Under the pieces are notes generated by a model. That model saw only the letters and a program-made list of their open reading frames with translations, was not told the origin of the DNA and ran no database searches. From assembly GCA_017557185.1 (NCBI GenBank), contig JAFZAP010000083.1:1-64000 (forward strand): a stretch of DNA of 64,000 nucleotides. The letters are read 5' to 3'. Position 1 is the first letter of the stretch. Every line of letters begins with the position of its first letter. Source of the DNA: Prevotella sp. (GTDB lineage Bacteria > Bacteroidota > Bacteroidia > Bacteroidales > Bacteroidaceae). This document shows, piece after piece, positions 40,924 to 49,330 of the stretch. Both the position numbers and the translations under genes were made by a program.

Positions 40924-41991
40924 TTACACGTACACCTTTGCTTCCTGTCGGCCGCGGAGCACGTCGAGGGCATTCATGGCGAGTGCTTCCATCTCGTCCT
41001 CGCCCGGGTAGCAATAGACGGGAGCAAGGAAGTCGATGCGGCGGCGCAGACTGGTGATGATGTACTCCGACCGTGCCAGTCCGCCCGTGAGGAGGATGGC
41101 ATCGATGTTTCCGCAGAGCACGGCACCCTCTGCCACGATGTTCTTTGCCACGTGATAGATCATGGCATCGACGATGAGTTTTGCATGTTCGTCGCCGTCG
41201 GTGATGCGCTTCTCGATGGCGCGCATGTCGTTGCTGCCCAGGTGGGCGGTGAGGCCGGCCTGTCCGGCAATACGCTTCAGCAGTTGTGCCTCGGTGTATT
41301 TGCCAGAGAAGCACAGGCGGATGAGGTCGGCGGCAGGCAGACTGCCAGCACGCTCGGGCGAGAACGGTCCTTCGCCGTCGAGGGCGTTGTTCGTATCGAC
41401 GGCACGCCCGTGGTCGTGGGCAGCCACGGAGATACCTCCGCCCAGGTGGCAGATGATGAGGTTCATGTCGTTGTAGTGCCGTCCTATCTCGCGTGCGAAG
41501 CGCTTGGCGATGGCTCGCTGGTTCAGGGCATGCCAGATGCAGATGCGGTTCATCAGCGGCGATCCGGAGATGCGGGCATAGTCGTTCAGCTCGTCGACGA
41601 CACCCGGGTCGGCAATAAACGAGCGACAGCCGGGAATCTCCTTGGCGATATCGTAGGCGATGAGGCATCCCAGGTTGCAGGCATGGTTGTGCATGGCAAT
41701 GCCGCTGTGTGTGTCGTCGAGCATGGTCTGGTTGATTTCGTAGGTTCCACCGGCAATAGGCTTCACGAGTCCTCCTCGTCCGATGACGGCATCGAACTGC
41801 AGTGGGATCTCCTGTCGCTTCAGTTCGTCGATGACCAGCTGCTTGCGGAAGGGGAACTCGTAGATCACGTCTTCGAATTCCTTCAGTTCCTCCGCCGAGT
41901 GGCGTATGGTGCGTAGCAAGATGGGCTTCTCGTCTTCATAGACGGCTATTTTCGTGGAAGTAGAGCCCGGGTTGATAGCTAATATGAGCAT
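40924..41991 (-). CDS. buk: Butyrate kinase
   Basis: This complete 355-residue acetate/butyrate-kinase-fold enzyme has the ASKHA signatures: LAINPGSTSTKIAVYEDE at the N-terminus, IGRGGLVKPIAGGTYEIN, HLGGGISVAAHDHGRAVDTNNALDGEGPFSPERAG (shortened here) and ILLTGGLARSEY. It transfers phosphate between butyryl (or branched acyl) phosphate and ADP, giving ATP. It lies 51 nt downstream of the ptb gene on the same strand, so the two form the classic Ptb-Buk step. In Bacteroidales this pair may serve branched-chain acids rather than butyrate; that is inference. Confidence 0.92.
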   Translation of the reverse strand: MLILAINPGSTSTKIAVYEDEKPILLRTIRHSAEELKEFEDVIYEFPFRKQLVIDELKRQEIPLQFDAVIGRGGLVKPIAGGTYEINQTMLDDTHSGIAMHNHACNLGCLIAYDIAKEIPGCRSFIADPGVVDELNDYARISGSPLMNRICIWHALNQRAIAKRFAREIGRHYNDMNLIICHLGGGISVAAHDHGRAVDTNNALDGEGPFSPERAGSLPAADLIRLCFSGKYTEAQLLKRIAGQAGLTAHLGSNDMRAIEKRITDGDEHAKLIVDAMIYHVAKNIVAEGAVLCGNIDAILLTGGLARSEYIITSLRRRIDFLAPVYCYPGEDEMEALAMNALDVLRGRQEAKVYV

Positions 41992-42023
41992 GGCAATTAG
42001 ATGTTTAGATATAGAGATGTGGC

Positions 42024-42054
42024 TGGGTATTCTCCCTTCCCTTTAGGAGAGGCT
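42024..42054. repeat. Short GC-rich repeat copy at the end of ptb
   Basis: GGGTATTCTCCCTTCCCTTT followed by AGGAGAGGCT is a shortened version of the 40879-40921 copy. It supplies the last codons and the stop (TCC TAA) of ptb. Confidence 0.65.
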
Positions 42055-42960
42055 ATTTGCGAACATCGCGGCCAGGGCCAGCGAGTTGAACTTACAGCTC
42101 TTCGAGTCGGCACGCGAGGGCAGCACGACGGGCACGGTGGGTCCGGCGAGCAGGCCTGCGGTGTCGCTATGGAAGAAGGTGATGGCTTTATAGAACGCGT
42201 TGCCGGCTTCGATGTCGGGGAAGACGATGGCGTCCGATTCTCCGCCCAGCGGCGAGTCGATGCCCTTGATGCGCAGGCTCTCGGGCGAGATGCTCGTCTT
42301 CAGGTCGAGTGGTCCGTCCACGATGCAGCGTCCGAACTCCCCCTGCTTGGCCATCTCTATGATGTCGCGATAGCCCACGGTGAAGGGGAAGTACTTCTCG
42401 TTCACCTTCTCCGTGCAGTGGTTCAGCGCGATGCGCGGCTCCTCGATGCCCATCTTGTGGCAGAGGTCGGCCATGTAGCGCACCTGCTCAATGCGCTGTT
42501 CCTGTGTGGGGTAGGGGATCACGGCCGCGTCGGTGAAGAACAGCAGCTTGTCGTAGCCGGCCAGCGTGGCGGCGGTGATATGTGTGAGCACGCGTCCTCG
42601 CGGCAGGATGCCTTTCTCCTTGTTCAGCACCACGTGCAGCAGACTGTCGGTATTGATGAGTCCCTTCATGAGGATGTCCACCTTTCCCTCGTGCACCATC
42701 TCCACAGCGCGGTGGGCGGCGGCGTCGGCATCGGCGGCTTCAACGAAGAACACGTGGTCCTTGCAGCGCATGATGTCTTCGTTCTGCTCCACCTCGGCAC
42801 GGCAGCCCACGAAGATGGCATCCACGAATCCTGCTTCCAGTGCGAGCTGCACCGCCTCCTGCGAGTGATGGTCGGCAGCCCACACCACGGCCACGCGCTT
42901 CCTCTCACTTCGCTGTGCGAGGTGATTCAGCATGTCTTCAAAACTTTTAATGGTTTCCAT
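42043..42960 (-). CDS. ptb: Phosphate butyryltransferase-like acyltransferase
   Basis: This 305-residue protein of the phosphate acetyl/butyryltransferase family has FVDAIFVGC, LMKGLINTDSLLHVVLNKEKGI, VLTHITAATL, LLFFTDAAVIPYPT, GPLDLKTSISPESLRIKGI and a C-terminal PDIEAGNAFYKAITFF...PVVLPSRADS. It moves the acyl group between CoA and phosphate, feeding butyrate kinase encoded next. Its C-terminus (NSLS) and stop codon are inside a short repeat copy. It is followed by buk after 51 nt. Confidence 0.9.
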   Translation of the reverse strand: METIKSFEDMLNHLAQRSERKRVAVVWAADHHSQEAVQLALEAGFVDAIFVGCRAEVEQNEDIMRCKDHVFFVEAADADAAAHRAVEMVHEGKVDILMKGLINTDSLLHVVLNKEKGILPRGRVLTHITAATLAGYDKLLFFTDAAVIPYPTQEQRIEQVRYMADLCHKMGIEEPRIALNHCTEKVNEKYFPFTVGYRDIIEMAKQGEFGRCIVDGPLDLKTSISPESLRIKGIDSPLGGESDAIVFPDIEAGNAFYKAITFFHSDTAGLLAGPTVPVVLPSRADSKSCKFNSLALAAMFANSLS

Positions 42961-42978
42961 AGTGTTTGTTATTTTTGA

Positions 42979-43704
42979 TTAATAGTAGAATGTAATCCAG
43001 TTCGTAGAGTAGTCGTGCGTCTTCGGATGCATGATGTGCACCATGCCTGCATTGTCACGATACCAGGCGTAGTTCCACCCCTTGCCGGGTTGCAGGTAGA
43101 GGGCATGCGTGACACCGTAGTCCATGAGGCTGCGCACGAAGAACTCGAAGTCCTGCAGGCGCCGCGACTCCACAATGCACAGCTGGCCGTCCTTCTCGCA
43201 GAGCGCACGGAACCGGCTCCTTCCCTTCACGTGGCACTGACAGCGCCGCCCGTTATAGACGAGCATGATCTGCGAGAACGCCATGCCGCCCGTGTCGGCA
43301 GCCTTCGTGATCGAATCGCTGTGGCACGACGGGATGAACCGCCAGTAGTCGCCGTAGAAGACGAAGGTGCCCGTGTTCGAGCTGCACGTGTAGCCATTGT
43401 AGAACACCCCGCCCGACACATGGTCGCCGGCGATGTTGTCGTGGCTGAATGTCGCCTGCTGCTCCCTCGTGAACGCTGCCGCACAGCACATCACCACGTC
43501 CGTCTCGCTGGTGCGGGGCATCTGCTCGCACACCAGGTCCACGCGCGAGAACTGCGGATAGTAGATGTTCAGCTGGCTCGTCGAGTCGAGGTATATGTAT
43601 GGCTCTTCGGCTGTAGCCTCGGCCACAACCGTCTGATTTTTCTCCTCGCAGCCCACGACGACCGCCAGGATGAAACACACGACAAACCACATGCAGTTTC
43701 TCAT
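42979..43704 (-). CDS. Lipoprotein, possibly related to phosphodiester-glycosidase (NAGPA-like) proteins
   Basis: The ATG at 43704 gives a short lipoprotein signal (CMWFVVCFILAVVVGC; lipobox VVGC). The second half has GGMAFSQIMLVYNGR, LCIVESRRLQDFEFFVRSLMDYGVTHALYL, WNYAWYRD and HPKTHDYSTNWITF. This resembles secreted NAGPA/phosphodiester-glycosidase-like proteins of Bacteroidales, but the match is from memory only. Upstream in-frame codons to 43722 lie on or before the promoter and were excluded. The ATG at 43692 is an alternative. It ends 18 nt before ptb, so they may form one operon. Confidence 0.65.
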   Translation of the reverse strand: MRNCMWFVVCFILAVVVGCEEKNQTVVAEATAEEPYIYLDSTSQLNIYYPQFSRVDLVCEQMPRTSETDVVMCCAAAFTREQQATFSHDNIAGDHVSGGVFYNGYTCSSNTGTFVFYGDYWRFIPSCHSDSITKAADTGGMAFSQIMLVYNGRRCQCHVKGRSRFRALCEKDGQLCIVESRRLQDFEFFVRSLMDYGVTHALYLQPGKGWNYAWYRDNAGMVHIMHPKTHDYSTNWITFYY

Positions 43705-43711
43705 TACTTTG

Positions 43712-43719
43712 CAAAGGTA
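43712..43719 (-). promoter_or_regulatory. -7 box almost touching the lipoprotein start
   Basis: TACCTTTG on the minus strand ends 8 nt before the ATG at 43704, so that start would have almost no leader. The alternative ATG at 43692 would have about 15 nt. Confidence 0.6.
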
Positions 43720-43925
43720 CAAAAAAGTTGAGAGTTGCGAGTTGCGAGCACCGAGTTTTTTTCAGGAAAACCAGCGTCCTTTAAATTCTTTAACAAATAA
43801 AGCCTCACCCCAAGCCCTTTACACCCTTCTCCTCTCACCTAGGACACAAAATCTTTCTAAATAAGACATAGAGACAAAGAGAGATTTCTAAGGAACGTAG
43901 GAATGGGGGAAACGCGCTCGGCTGT

Positions 43926-44030
43926 GCCGCTTGCGTAGTGAATCGGAGCAAGTAATCGAACCGAAGGGCCGCTTTCGTAGTGAAACGGAGAAAGAATGAT
44001 GCGGAAGTAATTTGGATCATTCTTTCTCCG
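43926..44030. repeat. Tandem imperfect repeat and 15-bp perfect hairpin
   Basis: Two copies of a GCCGCTTGCGTAGTGAA-type unit (about 43926-43957 and 43967-43998) are followed by an inverted repeat: CGGAGAAAGAATGAT (43986-44000) with ATCATTCTTTCTCCG (44016-44030). Flanking sequences ACATAGAGACAAAGAGAG and CTCTATGTCTCTCTGTC also resemble each other inverted. This gene-free stretch (43720-44270) has no credible ORF. Confidence 0.65.
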
Positions 44031-44132
44031 ACTCTATGTCTCTCTGTCTAAATTCCTTGATTCCTTCATTCCTTAGAATCATCTAAGATCCGTGGAGAAA
44101 CTGAGGGGTCAAAAAGTATATAATTACCAAAA

Positions 44133-44163
44133 AAAATCCGTGTCATCTGTGTAATCTGTGGGG
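44133..44163. repeat. ATCCGTGTCATCTGTG-type dispersed repeat
   Basis: The run AAATCCGTGTCATCTGTG with TAATCTGTGGG is a simple near-duplication of a CTGTG-rich unit, of a type frequently seen between Bacteroidetes genes. A partial GATCCGTGG occurs at 44089-44097. Confidence 0.5.
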
Positions 44164-44272
44164 AAATAATCGTAAAGATTTTCGTTACTTTCGTGTCTTT
44201 AGATGTTTTCGGAATTTAAAATAGTTTCGGCGTCTAATTCTACATTGTTGCCAAAAAAAAATACAATTTTCC

Positions 44273-44303
44273 TTTGTCCTCTTCTCGATTTTTCGTAATT
44301 TTG
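44273..44303 (+). promoter_or_regulatory. Promoter of the phosphatase gene
   Basis: TTTG (44273-44276) and TAATTTTG (44296-44303) are 19 nt apart, giving a good -33/-7 pair 30 nt before the ATG at 44334. Confidence 0.6.
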
Positions 44304-44333
44304 ACGGCAGTTAATTAAAAACCAAGAAATCTT

Positions 44334-45821
44334 ATGAAGCAAAAAGCATTTATCCTACTATCGTTCATGCTCATGGCGACATCCGTCTGGGCAGGTCAGA
44401 AAATAGAGCGCCCGAAGCTCGTCGTCGGACTCGTCGTCGACCAGATGCGCTGGGACTACCTCTACTATTACTATGAGGACTTTGTCGATGGCGGACTGAA
44501 ACGCCTCATCGACGAAGGCTACTCCTGCGAGAACTGCATGATCAACTACGTGCCCACCGTCACCGGCATCGGCCACACCAGCGTTTATACCGGCACCACT
44601 CCCGCCCTCCACGGCATCTGCGGCAACGACTTCTACGACCAGACCCGCCGCGCCTGGACCAACTGCTGCCGCGACAACGACGTACAGGGCGTCGGCACCG
44701 ACTCCAAGGCCGGACTCTGCTCACCCCGCAACATGCTCGGCAACACCATCGGCGACCAGCTGCGCCTGAGCAACGACTTCCGCTCGCGCGTCTTCGGCGT
44801 CGCCATGAAGGACCGTGCCGCCATCCTCCCCGCCGGCCACTCCGCCAATGCCGCCTACTGGTACGACAACAGCGTCGGCCACTTCATCTCCTCCACCTAC
44901 TACATGCAGGAGCTGCCCCGCTGGGTGCGCGAGTTCAACAAGCGCTATGCCACCAAGCCCGGCGAGGACCAGAAGATGAAGCCCGAGGGCGTCACCCTCA
45001 CCTTCAAGATGGCTGAGGCCATCCTCGAGAACGAGAAGCTCGGCACCGGCGACGTCACCGACATGCTCTGCGTGAGCATCTCCGGCACCGATGCCATCGC
45101 CCACGAGTACGGCACCCGCGGTGCACAGACCATCGCCGCCTATAAGCAGCTCGACCGCGACCTCGCCCACTTCCTCACACTCCTCGACCGCCGCATCGGC
45201 CGCGGCCGCTACCTCCTCTTCCTCACCGCCGACCATGGCGGAGCCCACAACCCCAACTACCTCAAGCGCAACCACCTCCCCGCAGGAGGGTGGAGTGCCG
45301 GAGGCACCGTCACAGCCATCAACAAGCGCCTTGCCGAGAAATACGGAGTTGAGAAGCTCGCCGTAGGCAGCTATTGCGACTTCATCATCCTCGACCACGC
45401 ACGCATCGACAGTGCCGGCCTCGACCTGCAGCAGGTCAAGCGCGAGGCCATCGCCGAGGCAGAGAGGATCAACCCCGACATCCTTCGGGCCGTCGACTGC
45501 GAGCAGGCCGCCACAGCTGCCATCCCGCAGCTCATCCGCGAGCGCATCGTCAACGGCTACAACCGCCTCCGCACCGGCGACATCTACTGTGTGCCCCGCG
45601 CCAATATGTTCTCTTGGCAGTTCAATGACGACTATGTCGGCACCACTCATGGCGAGTGGAATCCCTACGACTCCCACATCCCCCTGGTATTCCTCGGCTG
45701 GAATGTTGAGCATGGATCCACCTCACGCCCCGTCCGCATCGTCGACATCGCCGCCACCGTCTGCGCAAGGCTCCACATCCAGATGCCCAGCTCCTGCATC
45801 GGCGACGCCATCGAATTCTAA
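44334..45821 (+). CDS. PafA-like alkaline phosphatase superfamily protein
   Basis: The signal peptide (about 1-21) is followed by an alkaline-phosphatase-superfamily domain. The motifs are VVGLVVDQMRWDYLYYYYEDF (metal Asp; cut here), the likely nucleophile Thr in YVPTVTGIGHTSVYTG, ISGTDAIAHEYG (metal Asp and His), TADHGGAHN (Asp-His pair) and THGEWNPYDSHIPLV (metal His). It should be a periplasmic zinc phosphomonoesterase like PafA. Codons from about 44,600 to 45,550 end very often in C, giving a local GC content well above its neighbours. The next gene begins 9 nt after its stop. Confidence 0.88.
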   Translation: MKQKAFILLSFMLMATSVWAGQKIERPKLVVGLVVDQMRWDYLYYYYEDFVDGGLKRLIDEGYSCENCMINYVPTVTGIGHTSVYTGTTPALHGICGNDFYDQTRRAWTNCCRDNDVQGVGTDSKAGLCSPRNMLGNTIGDQLRLSNDFRSRVFGVAMKDRAAILPAGHSANAAYWYDNSVGHFISSTYYMQELPRWVREFNKRYATKPGEDQKMKPEGVTLTFKMAEAILENEKLGTGDVTDMLCVSISGTDAIAHEYGTRGAQTIAAYKQLDRDLAHFLTLLDRRIGRGRYLLFLTADHGGAHNPNYLKRNHLPAGGWSAGGTVTAINKRLAEKYGVEKLAVGSYCDFIILDHARIDSAGLDLQQVKREAIAEAERINPDILRAVDCEQAATAAIPQLIRERIVNGYNRLRTGDIYCVPRANMFSWQFNDDYVGTTHGEWNPYDSHIPLVFLGWNVEHGSTSRPVRIVDIAATVCARLHIQMPSSCIGDAIEF

Positions 45822-45830
45822 AAAGTGTAT

Positions 45831-47135
45831 ATGGAAGCACTACTGCAGTATGTGTGGAAACACCGTCTGCTGCCCCTCGCCGGTCTCGTCACCAGCGACG
45901 GGCAGCAGGTTGAAGTCATTGATCCCGGCCTGCATAATCGCAATGCCGGGCCTGACTTCTTTAATGCTAAGGTAAAGGTCGGTGGAACGCTCTGGGTTGG
46001 CAATGTAGAAATCCACGACAAGGCTTCCGATTGGTATCTACACCGCCATCAGTTCGATGCCGCCTATGACAATGTTATCCTTCATGTTTGTGGCGTTATC
46101 GATACCGATGAGGTGCTAACGGCTTCGGGCCGCTGTCTGCCGCAGGTGCAACTCGATGTGCCACAGCAAGTACTCGACCACTACGAACAACTGCTGCATG
46201 CCGACCAGTATCCACCCTGTTACAAGATTATCCCTTCGCTGTCGCCACTCATGGTGCACTCGTGGCTCAGTGCTTTGCAAACCGAGCGTCTTGAACAGAA
46301 GACAGAAGCCATCCGCGAGCGCGTGAAGCGATGCGAGGGCTCGTGGGAAGCAGCCTATTTCGTCACCCTTGCCCGCAATTTCGGTTTCGGTATCAACGGA
46401 GAGGCTTTCGAGCAATGGGCTTTGAGCGTGCCGCTATCAGCAGTGGGACACCATCGCGACGACCTTTTCCAGATTGAAGCAATCTTTATGGGGCAGGCAG
46501 GTTTGCTTGATCCGGACAGCGTGCCTTCGCGCTACAAGGCCGATGCTCTCGCCGAAGGCTATTTCACTCGCTTACGCAACGAATACCTTTATCTGCAGCA
46601 CAAGTTCTCCCTGCAACCTATTGACCACCACCAGTGGCGATTCCTGCGGCTGCGCCCCCAGAACTTCCCCTACGTCCGCATCTCGCAGCTTTCACAACTC
46701 TACTACAGCCGCCAGGCGTCACTAAGTCAGCTCGTGGAATGCCAGACGGTGAAGGAAATCACTGATATCCTCGACACCCATGCCACACCTTACTGGCAAA
46801 CCCACTATGTGTTTGGTTCGGAGAGTGACCATAGCGATAAGAACGTTTCACTGGCCTCGCGTCGCCTCATCGTGATCAACACTGCTATCCCCATGCTTTT
46901 TGCCTATGGCCGCCACAAGCGCGACGAACGGCTCTGCGACCGCGCCTTCGACCTGCTCGAACAATTGAATGCCGAACAGAATCACATCACTCGCATGTGG
47001 CAGCAGTGCGGACTAAGCGTTTCAACGGCCGGTGATTCACAGGCCCTCATCCAACTCAAGAAGGAGTATTGCGACCGTAAGGATTGCCTGCGATGTCGCA
47101 TCGGCTATGAGTATCTGAAGCGGGTGAAAGAGTAA
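45831..47135 (+). CDS. DUF2851 family protein
   Basis: This 434-residue cytoplasmic protein carries the DUF2851 hallmarks: LLQYVWKHRLL at the start, VIDPGLHNRNAGPDFFNAKV, GNVEIHDKASDWYLHRH, and near the C-terminus a cluster KKEYCDRKDCLRCRIGYEYLK with Cys spaced as a possible metal site. The N-terminal GPDF...EIH pattern resembles a nuclease-like fold, but no activity is established. The ATG at 45831 is preferred to a GTG at 45825. It is close behind the phosphatase gene and 38 nt before dprA, which suggests a shared transcript. Confidence 0.88.
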   Translation: MEALLQYVWKHRLLPLAGLVTSDGQQVEVIDPGLHNRNAGPDFFNAKVKVGGTLWVGNVEIHDKASDWYLHRHQFDAAYDNVILHVCGVIDTDEVLTASGRCLPQVQLDVPQQVLDHYEQLLHADQYPPCYKIIPSLSPLMVHSWLSALQTERLEQKTEAIRERVKRCEGSWEAAYFVTLARNFGFGINGEAFEQWALSVPLSAVGHHRDDLFQIEAIFMGQAGLLDPDSVPSRYKADALAEGYFTRLRNEYLYLQHKFSLQPIDHHQWRFLRLRPQNFPYVRISQLSQLYYSRQASLSQLVECQTVKEITDILDTHATPYWQTHYVFGSESDHSDKNVSLASRRLIVINTAIPMLFAYGRHKRDERLCDRAFDLLEQLNAEQNHITRMWQQCGLSVSTAGDSQALIQLKKEYCDRKDCLRCRIGYEYLKRVKE

Positions 47136-47173
47136 ATAGGAACTTTAGTAAGACGGAAAGCATAGCCATTGCC

Positions 47174-48301
47174 ATGAACCAACAGGAAATTATCAGTGCT
47201 ATCGCACTCACGCGTATCAGTTATTTCAGCCTTGCCGAGATGCTGGAACTGTTTCGTCGCGTTGGGTCAGCGCAGGAAATTGTTGCTCACAGTCAGCACA
47301 TCCGTGACCTGTTGCCTGATGCCAACGACCGACTCGTGCAGGTATTTGCTGACATTAGCCAGGCGCAGCGGTTTGCCGAGAGCGAATTCCAGACATGCGA
47401 AAGCATGGGCATTCGTCCGCTGGTGATGGGTAGCGACGATTATCCCAGCCGACTGCTTGAATGTCCCGATGCTCCATTGGTGCTCTACTATCAGGGGGCG
47501 GCATCGCTTAACCAGAAACGGGTGGTAAGTATTGTGGGCACGCGCCACAGCACAACCTATGGACAGGACTTGATCCGACGGTTCATGAGCGATTTGCGCA
47601 ACTTGTGTCCGCAGGTGCTTGTGGTGAGCGGACTGGCCTATGGCATCGACATTTGTGCACATCGTGAGGCCCTTGCGCAGGGATACGAGACGGTGGCAGT
47701 GTTGGCACATGGGCTCGACGACCTCTATCCGCCCCGTCATCGCCAGACTGCCGATGCCATGTTGCAAAGAGGTGGGCTAATCACGGAATTCCCCACAGGC
47801 ACACGTCCCGACAAAATGAACTTTGTTCGCCGCAACCGCATCGTTGCTGGTATGGCCGATGCCACGCTGCTCGTGGAGAGTGCTATTCATGGAGGAGGCT
47901 TGATAACCACACGCATCGCCAGCGACTATGGACGAGATGTGTTTGCCTTCCCTGGCGCCGTAGGTGCTCCTTATAGCGAAGGATGCAATGATTTGATTCG
48001 CCGACAAGGTGCCGGTCTCATCATGTCGGCACAGCATTTCGTCGAAGCTATGGGCTGGGAGACCGATGCCCAGCTCTCGGAAGCTCAGGCACATGGCATC
48101 GAACGCCAGCTATTCCCTGAGCTATCGGCTGACGAACAGCGTGTTGTCGCCTTGCTGCAGCGCCAGAACGATCTTCAGATCAATGTGCTGAGTGTGCAGA
48201 CCGGAATTGGAGTGGGTCCGCTGACGGCTCTTCTCTTCTCTCTGGAGATGAAGGGAGTAGTCAGGACGATGGCTGGCGGCACGTATCATTTGCTGGTGTG
48301 A
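47174..48301 (+). CDS. dprA: DNA-processing protein DprA
   Basis: This complete 375-residue DprA has an N-terminal helical (SAM-like) part, a Rossmann domain (VSIVGTRHSTTYGQDL, VVSGLAYGIDICAHREAL, TVAVLAHGLDDLYPPRHR, ITEFPTGTRPDKMNFVRRNRI, DATLLVESAIHGGGLITTRIA) and a C-terminal winged-helix-like domain (about 305-375). It binds single-stranded DNA and loads RecA during uptake of foreign DNA. A promoter and coaD follow 63 nt downstream. Confidence 0.93.
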   Translation: MNQQEIISAIALTRISYFSLAEMLELFRRVGSAQEIVAHSQHIRDLLPDANDRLVQVFADISQAQRFAESEFQTCESMGIRPLVMGSDDYPSRLLECPDAPLVLYYQGAASLNQKRVVSIVGTRHSTTYGQDLIRRFMSDLRNLCPQVLVVSGLAYGIDICAHREALAQGYETVAVLAHGLDDLYPPRHRQTADAMLQRGGLITEFPTGTRPDKMNFVRRNRIVAGMADATLLVESAIHGGGLITTRIASDYGRDVFAFPGAVGAPYSEGCNDLIRRQGAGLIMSAQHFVEAMGWETDAQLSEAQAHGIERQLFPELSADEQRVVALLQRQNDLQINVLSVQTGIGVGPLTALLFSLEMKGVVRTMAGGTYHLLV

Positions 48302-48346
48302 TATATTAAAAAATGCAAAGAAGCCGTTTTCTTGCGGATAATTGAC

Positions 48347-48354
48347 TATTTTTG
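48347..48354 (+). promoter_or_regulatory. -7 box of coaD
   Basis: TATTTTTG ends 10 nt before the ATG at 48365. It excludes the more upstream in-frame start at 48332. Confidence 0.55.
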
Positions 48355-48364
48355 CAACAGAAAT

Positions 48365-48802
48365 ATGAAGACAGGACTATTTGCAGGAACATTCGATCCG
48401 TTCACTATCGGTCATGCATCGGTGGTGAGACGTGCGCTGTTGCTCTTCGACCGTGTGGTGGTGGGCGTGGGTGTCAACGATGCCAAGCACCCCGAGGCGA
48501 GTGCGCAGCAGCGGGTGGAGGCCATCAGGAAGCTCTATGCCGACGATGACCGTGTGGAGGTGGTGGCGTACAGCGGCCTCACCGTGGACCTGGCGCGTGA
48601 GTGTGGCGCCGCGTTCATCGTGAAGGGTGTGCGCTCGGTGCGCGACTACGAGAACGAGCGGGAACAGGCCGACGTGAACCGACGCCTGTCGGGTATCGAC
48701 ACGGTGTTGCTATTGGCGGAGCCGGGACTGGAGTCGGTGTCGTCGACGACGGTGCGCTCCCTGCGCAGCTTCGGCCGCGACGTCACCGAATTCCTTCCCT
48801 GA
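48365..48802 (+). CDS. coaD: Phosphopantetheine adenylyltransferase
   Basis: This complete 145-residue CoaD has the nucleotidyltransferase motif GTFDPFTIGH near the N-terminus, KGVRSVRDYENEREQADVNR and the C-terminal VSSTTVRSL. It adds AMP to phosphopantetheine in coenzyme A synthesis. The start at 48365 (MKTGLFAGTFDPF) was chosen from the promoter position and the family's usual short N-terminus. Part of it is GC-rich with a GTG/GTC-rich codon pattern. A 102-nt gap to ybeY holds a CAACTATCAACT-type repeat. Confidence 0.93.
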   Translation: MKTGLFAGTFDPFTIGHASVVRRALLLFDRVVVGVGVNDAKHPEASAQQRVEAIRKLYADDDRVEVVAYSGLTVDLARECGAAFIVKGVRSVRDYENEREQADVNRRLSGIDTVLLLAEPGLESVSSTTVRSLRSFGRDVTEFLP

Positions 48803-48904
48803 AATAACTATGACCTCCGGTCTTCCTCTATCACGACTCGGCAAAATGAAAACAAGTTTTCGTTTGCTCTCGCTGCTCCATCGGTTCAACTATCAACTAA
48901 ATAA

Positions 48905-49330
48905 ATGATTTCCTATCAGACTGAGGGCGTGCGCATGCCCAACATCAAAAAGCGCCAGACCACACAATGGATCAAGGCCGTCGCTGCCTCCTACGGAAAG
49001 CGCGTGGGCGACATCGGCTACTTGTTCTGTAGCGATGAGCATATCCTCGACGTGAACCGCGAGTACCTCGGGCACGACTACTACACCGACATCATCACCT
49101 TCGACTATTGCGAAGGCGACCTGCTCTCGGGCGACATCGTGATATCGCTCGACACCGTTCGCACGAATGCGGAACTCTTCCATAAACCCTACGAGGAGGA
49201 GCTGCATCGCGTGATCATTCATGGCATTCTGCACCTCTGCGGCATCAACGACAAAGGACCGGGCGAGCGCGAAAAGATGGAGGCGGCCGAGGACAGGGCG
49301 CTGAGCCTAAAGGGGAGTGAAAGGGCATAA
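48905..49330 (+). CDS. ybeY: Endoribonuclease YbeY
   Basis: This 141-residue YbeY (rRNA maturation RNase) has the core IGYLFCSDEHILDVNREYLGHDYYTDIITF pattern (cut here) and the metal-binding segment HGILHLCGINDKGP. The usual third ligand His of the HGxLHLxGxDH motif is Asn/Asp here, as I recall for other Bacteroidales YbeYs. The C-terminal SLKGSERA comes from a 24-nt repeat that also supplies the stop codon. It acts in the cytoplasm in 16S rRNA 3' processing and ribosome quality control. Confidence 0.9.
   Translation: MISYQTEGVRMPNIKKRQTTQWIKAVAASYGKRVGDIGYLFCSDEHILDVNREYLGHDYYTDIITFDYCEGDLLSGDIVISLDTVRTNAELFHKPYEEELHRVIIHGILHLCGINDKGPGEREKMEAAEDRALSLKGSERA

Noticed and set aside
40856-41668. 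270-codon ORF overlapping buk on the same strand
   Set aside because: It is a frame-shifted shadow of buk, full of Arg and His, running on into the repeat. buk itself is intact.
44721-45713. 330-codon ORF opposite the PafA-like gene
   Set aside because: An antisense shadow made long by the C-ending codons of the real gene; composition is Val/Ala/Gly/Asp-rich with no motif.
48905-49330. Inactive YbeY because of a missing third His
   Set aside because: The substitution looks like the normal state for Bacteroidales YbeY as I recall it, and the rest of the motif is intact.
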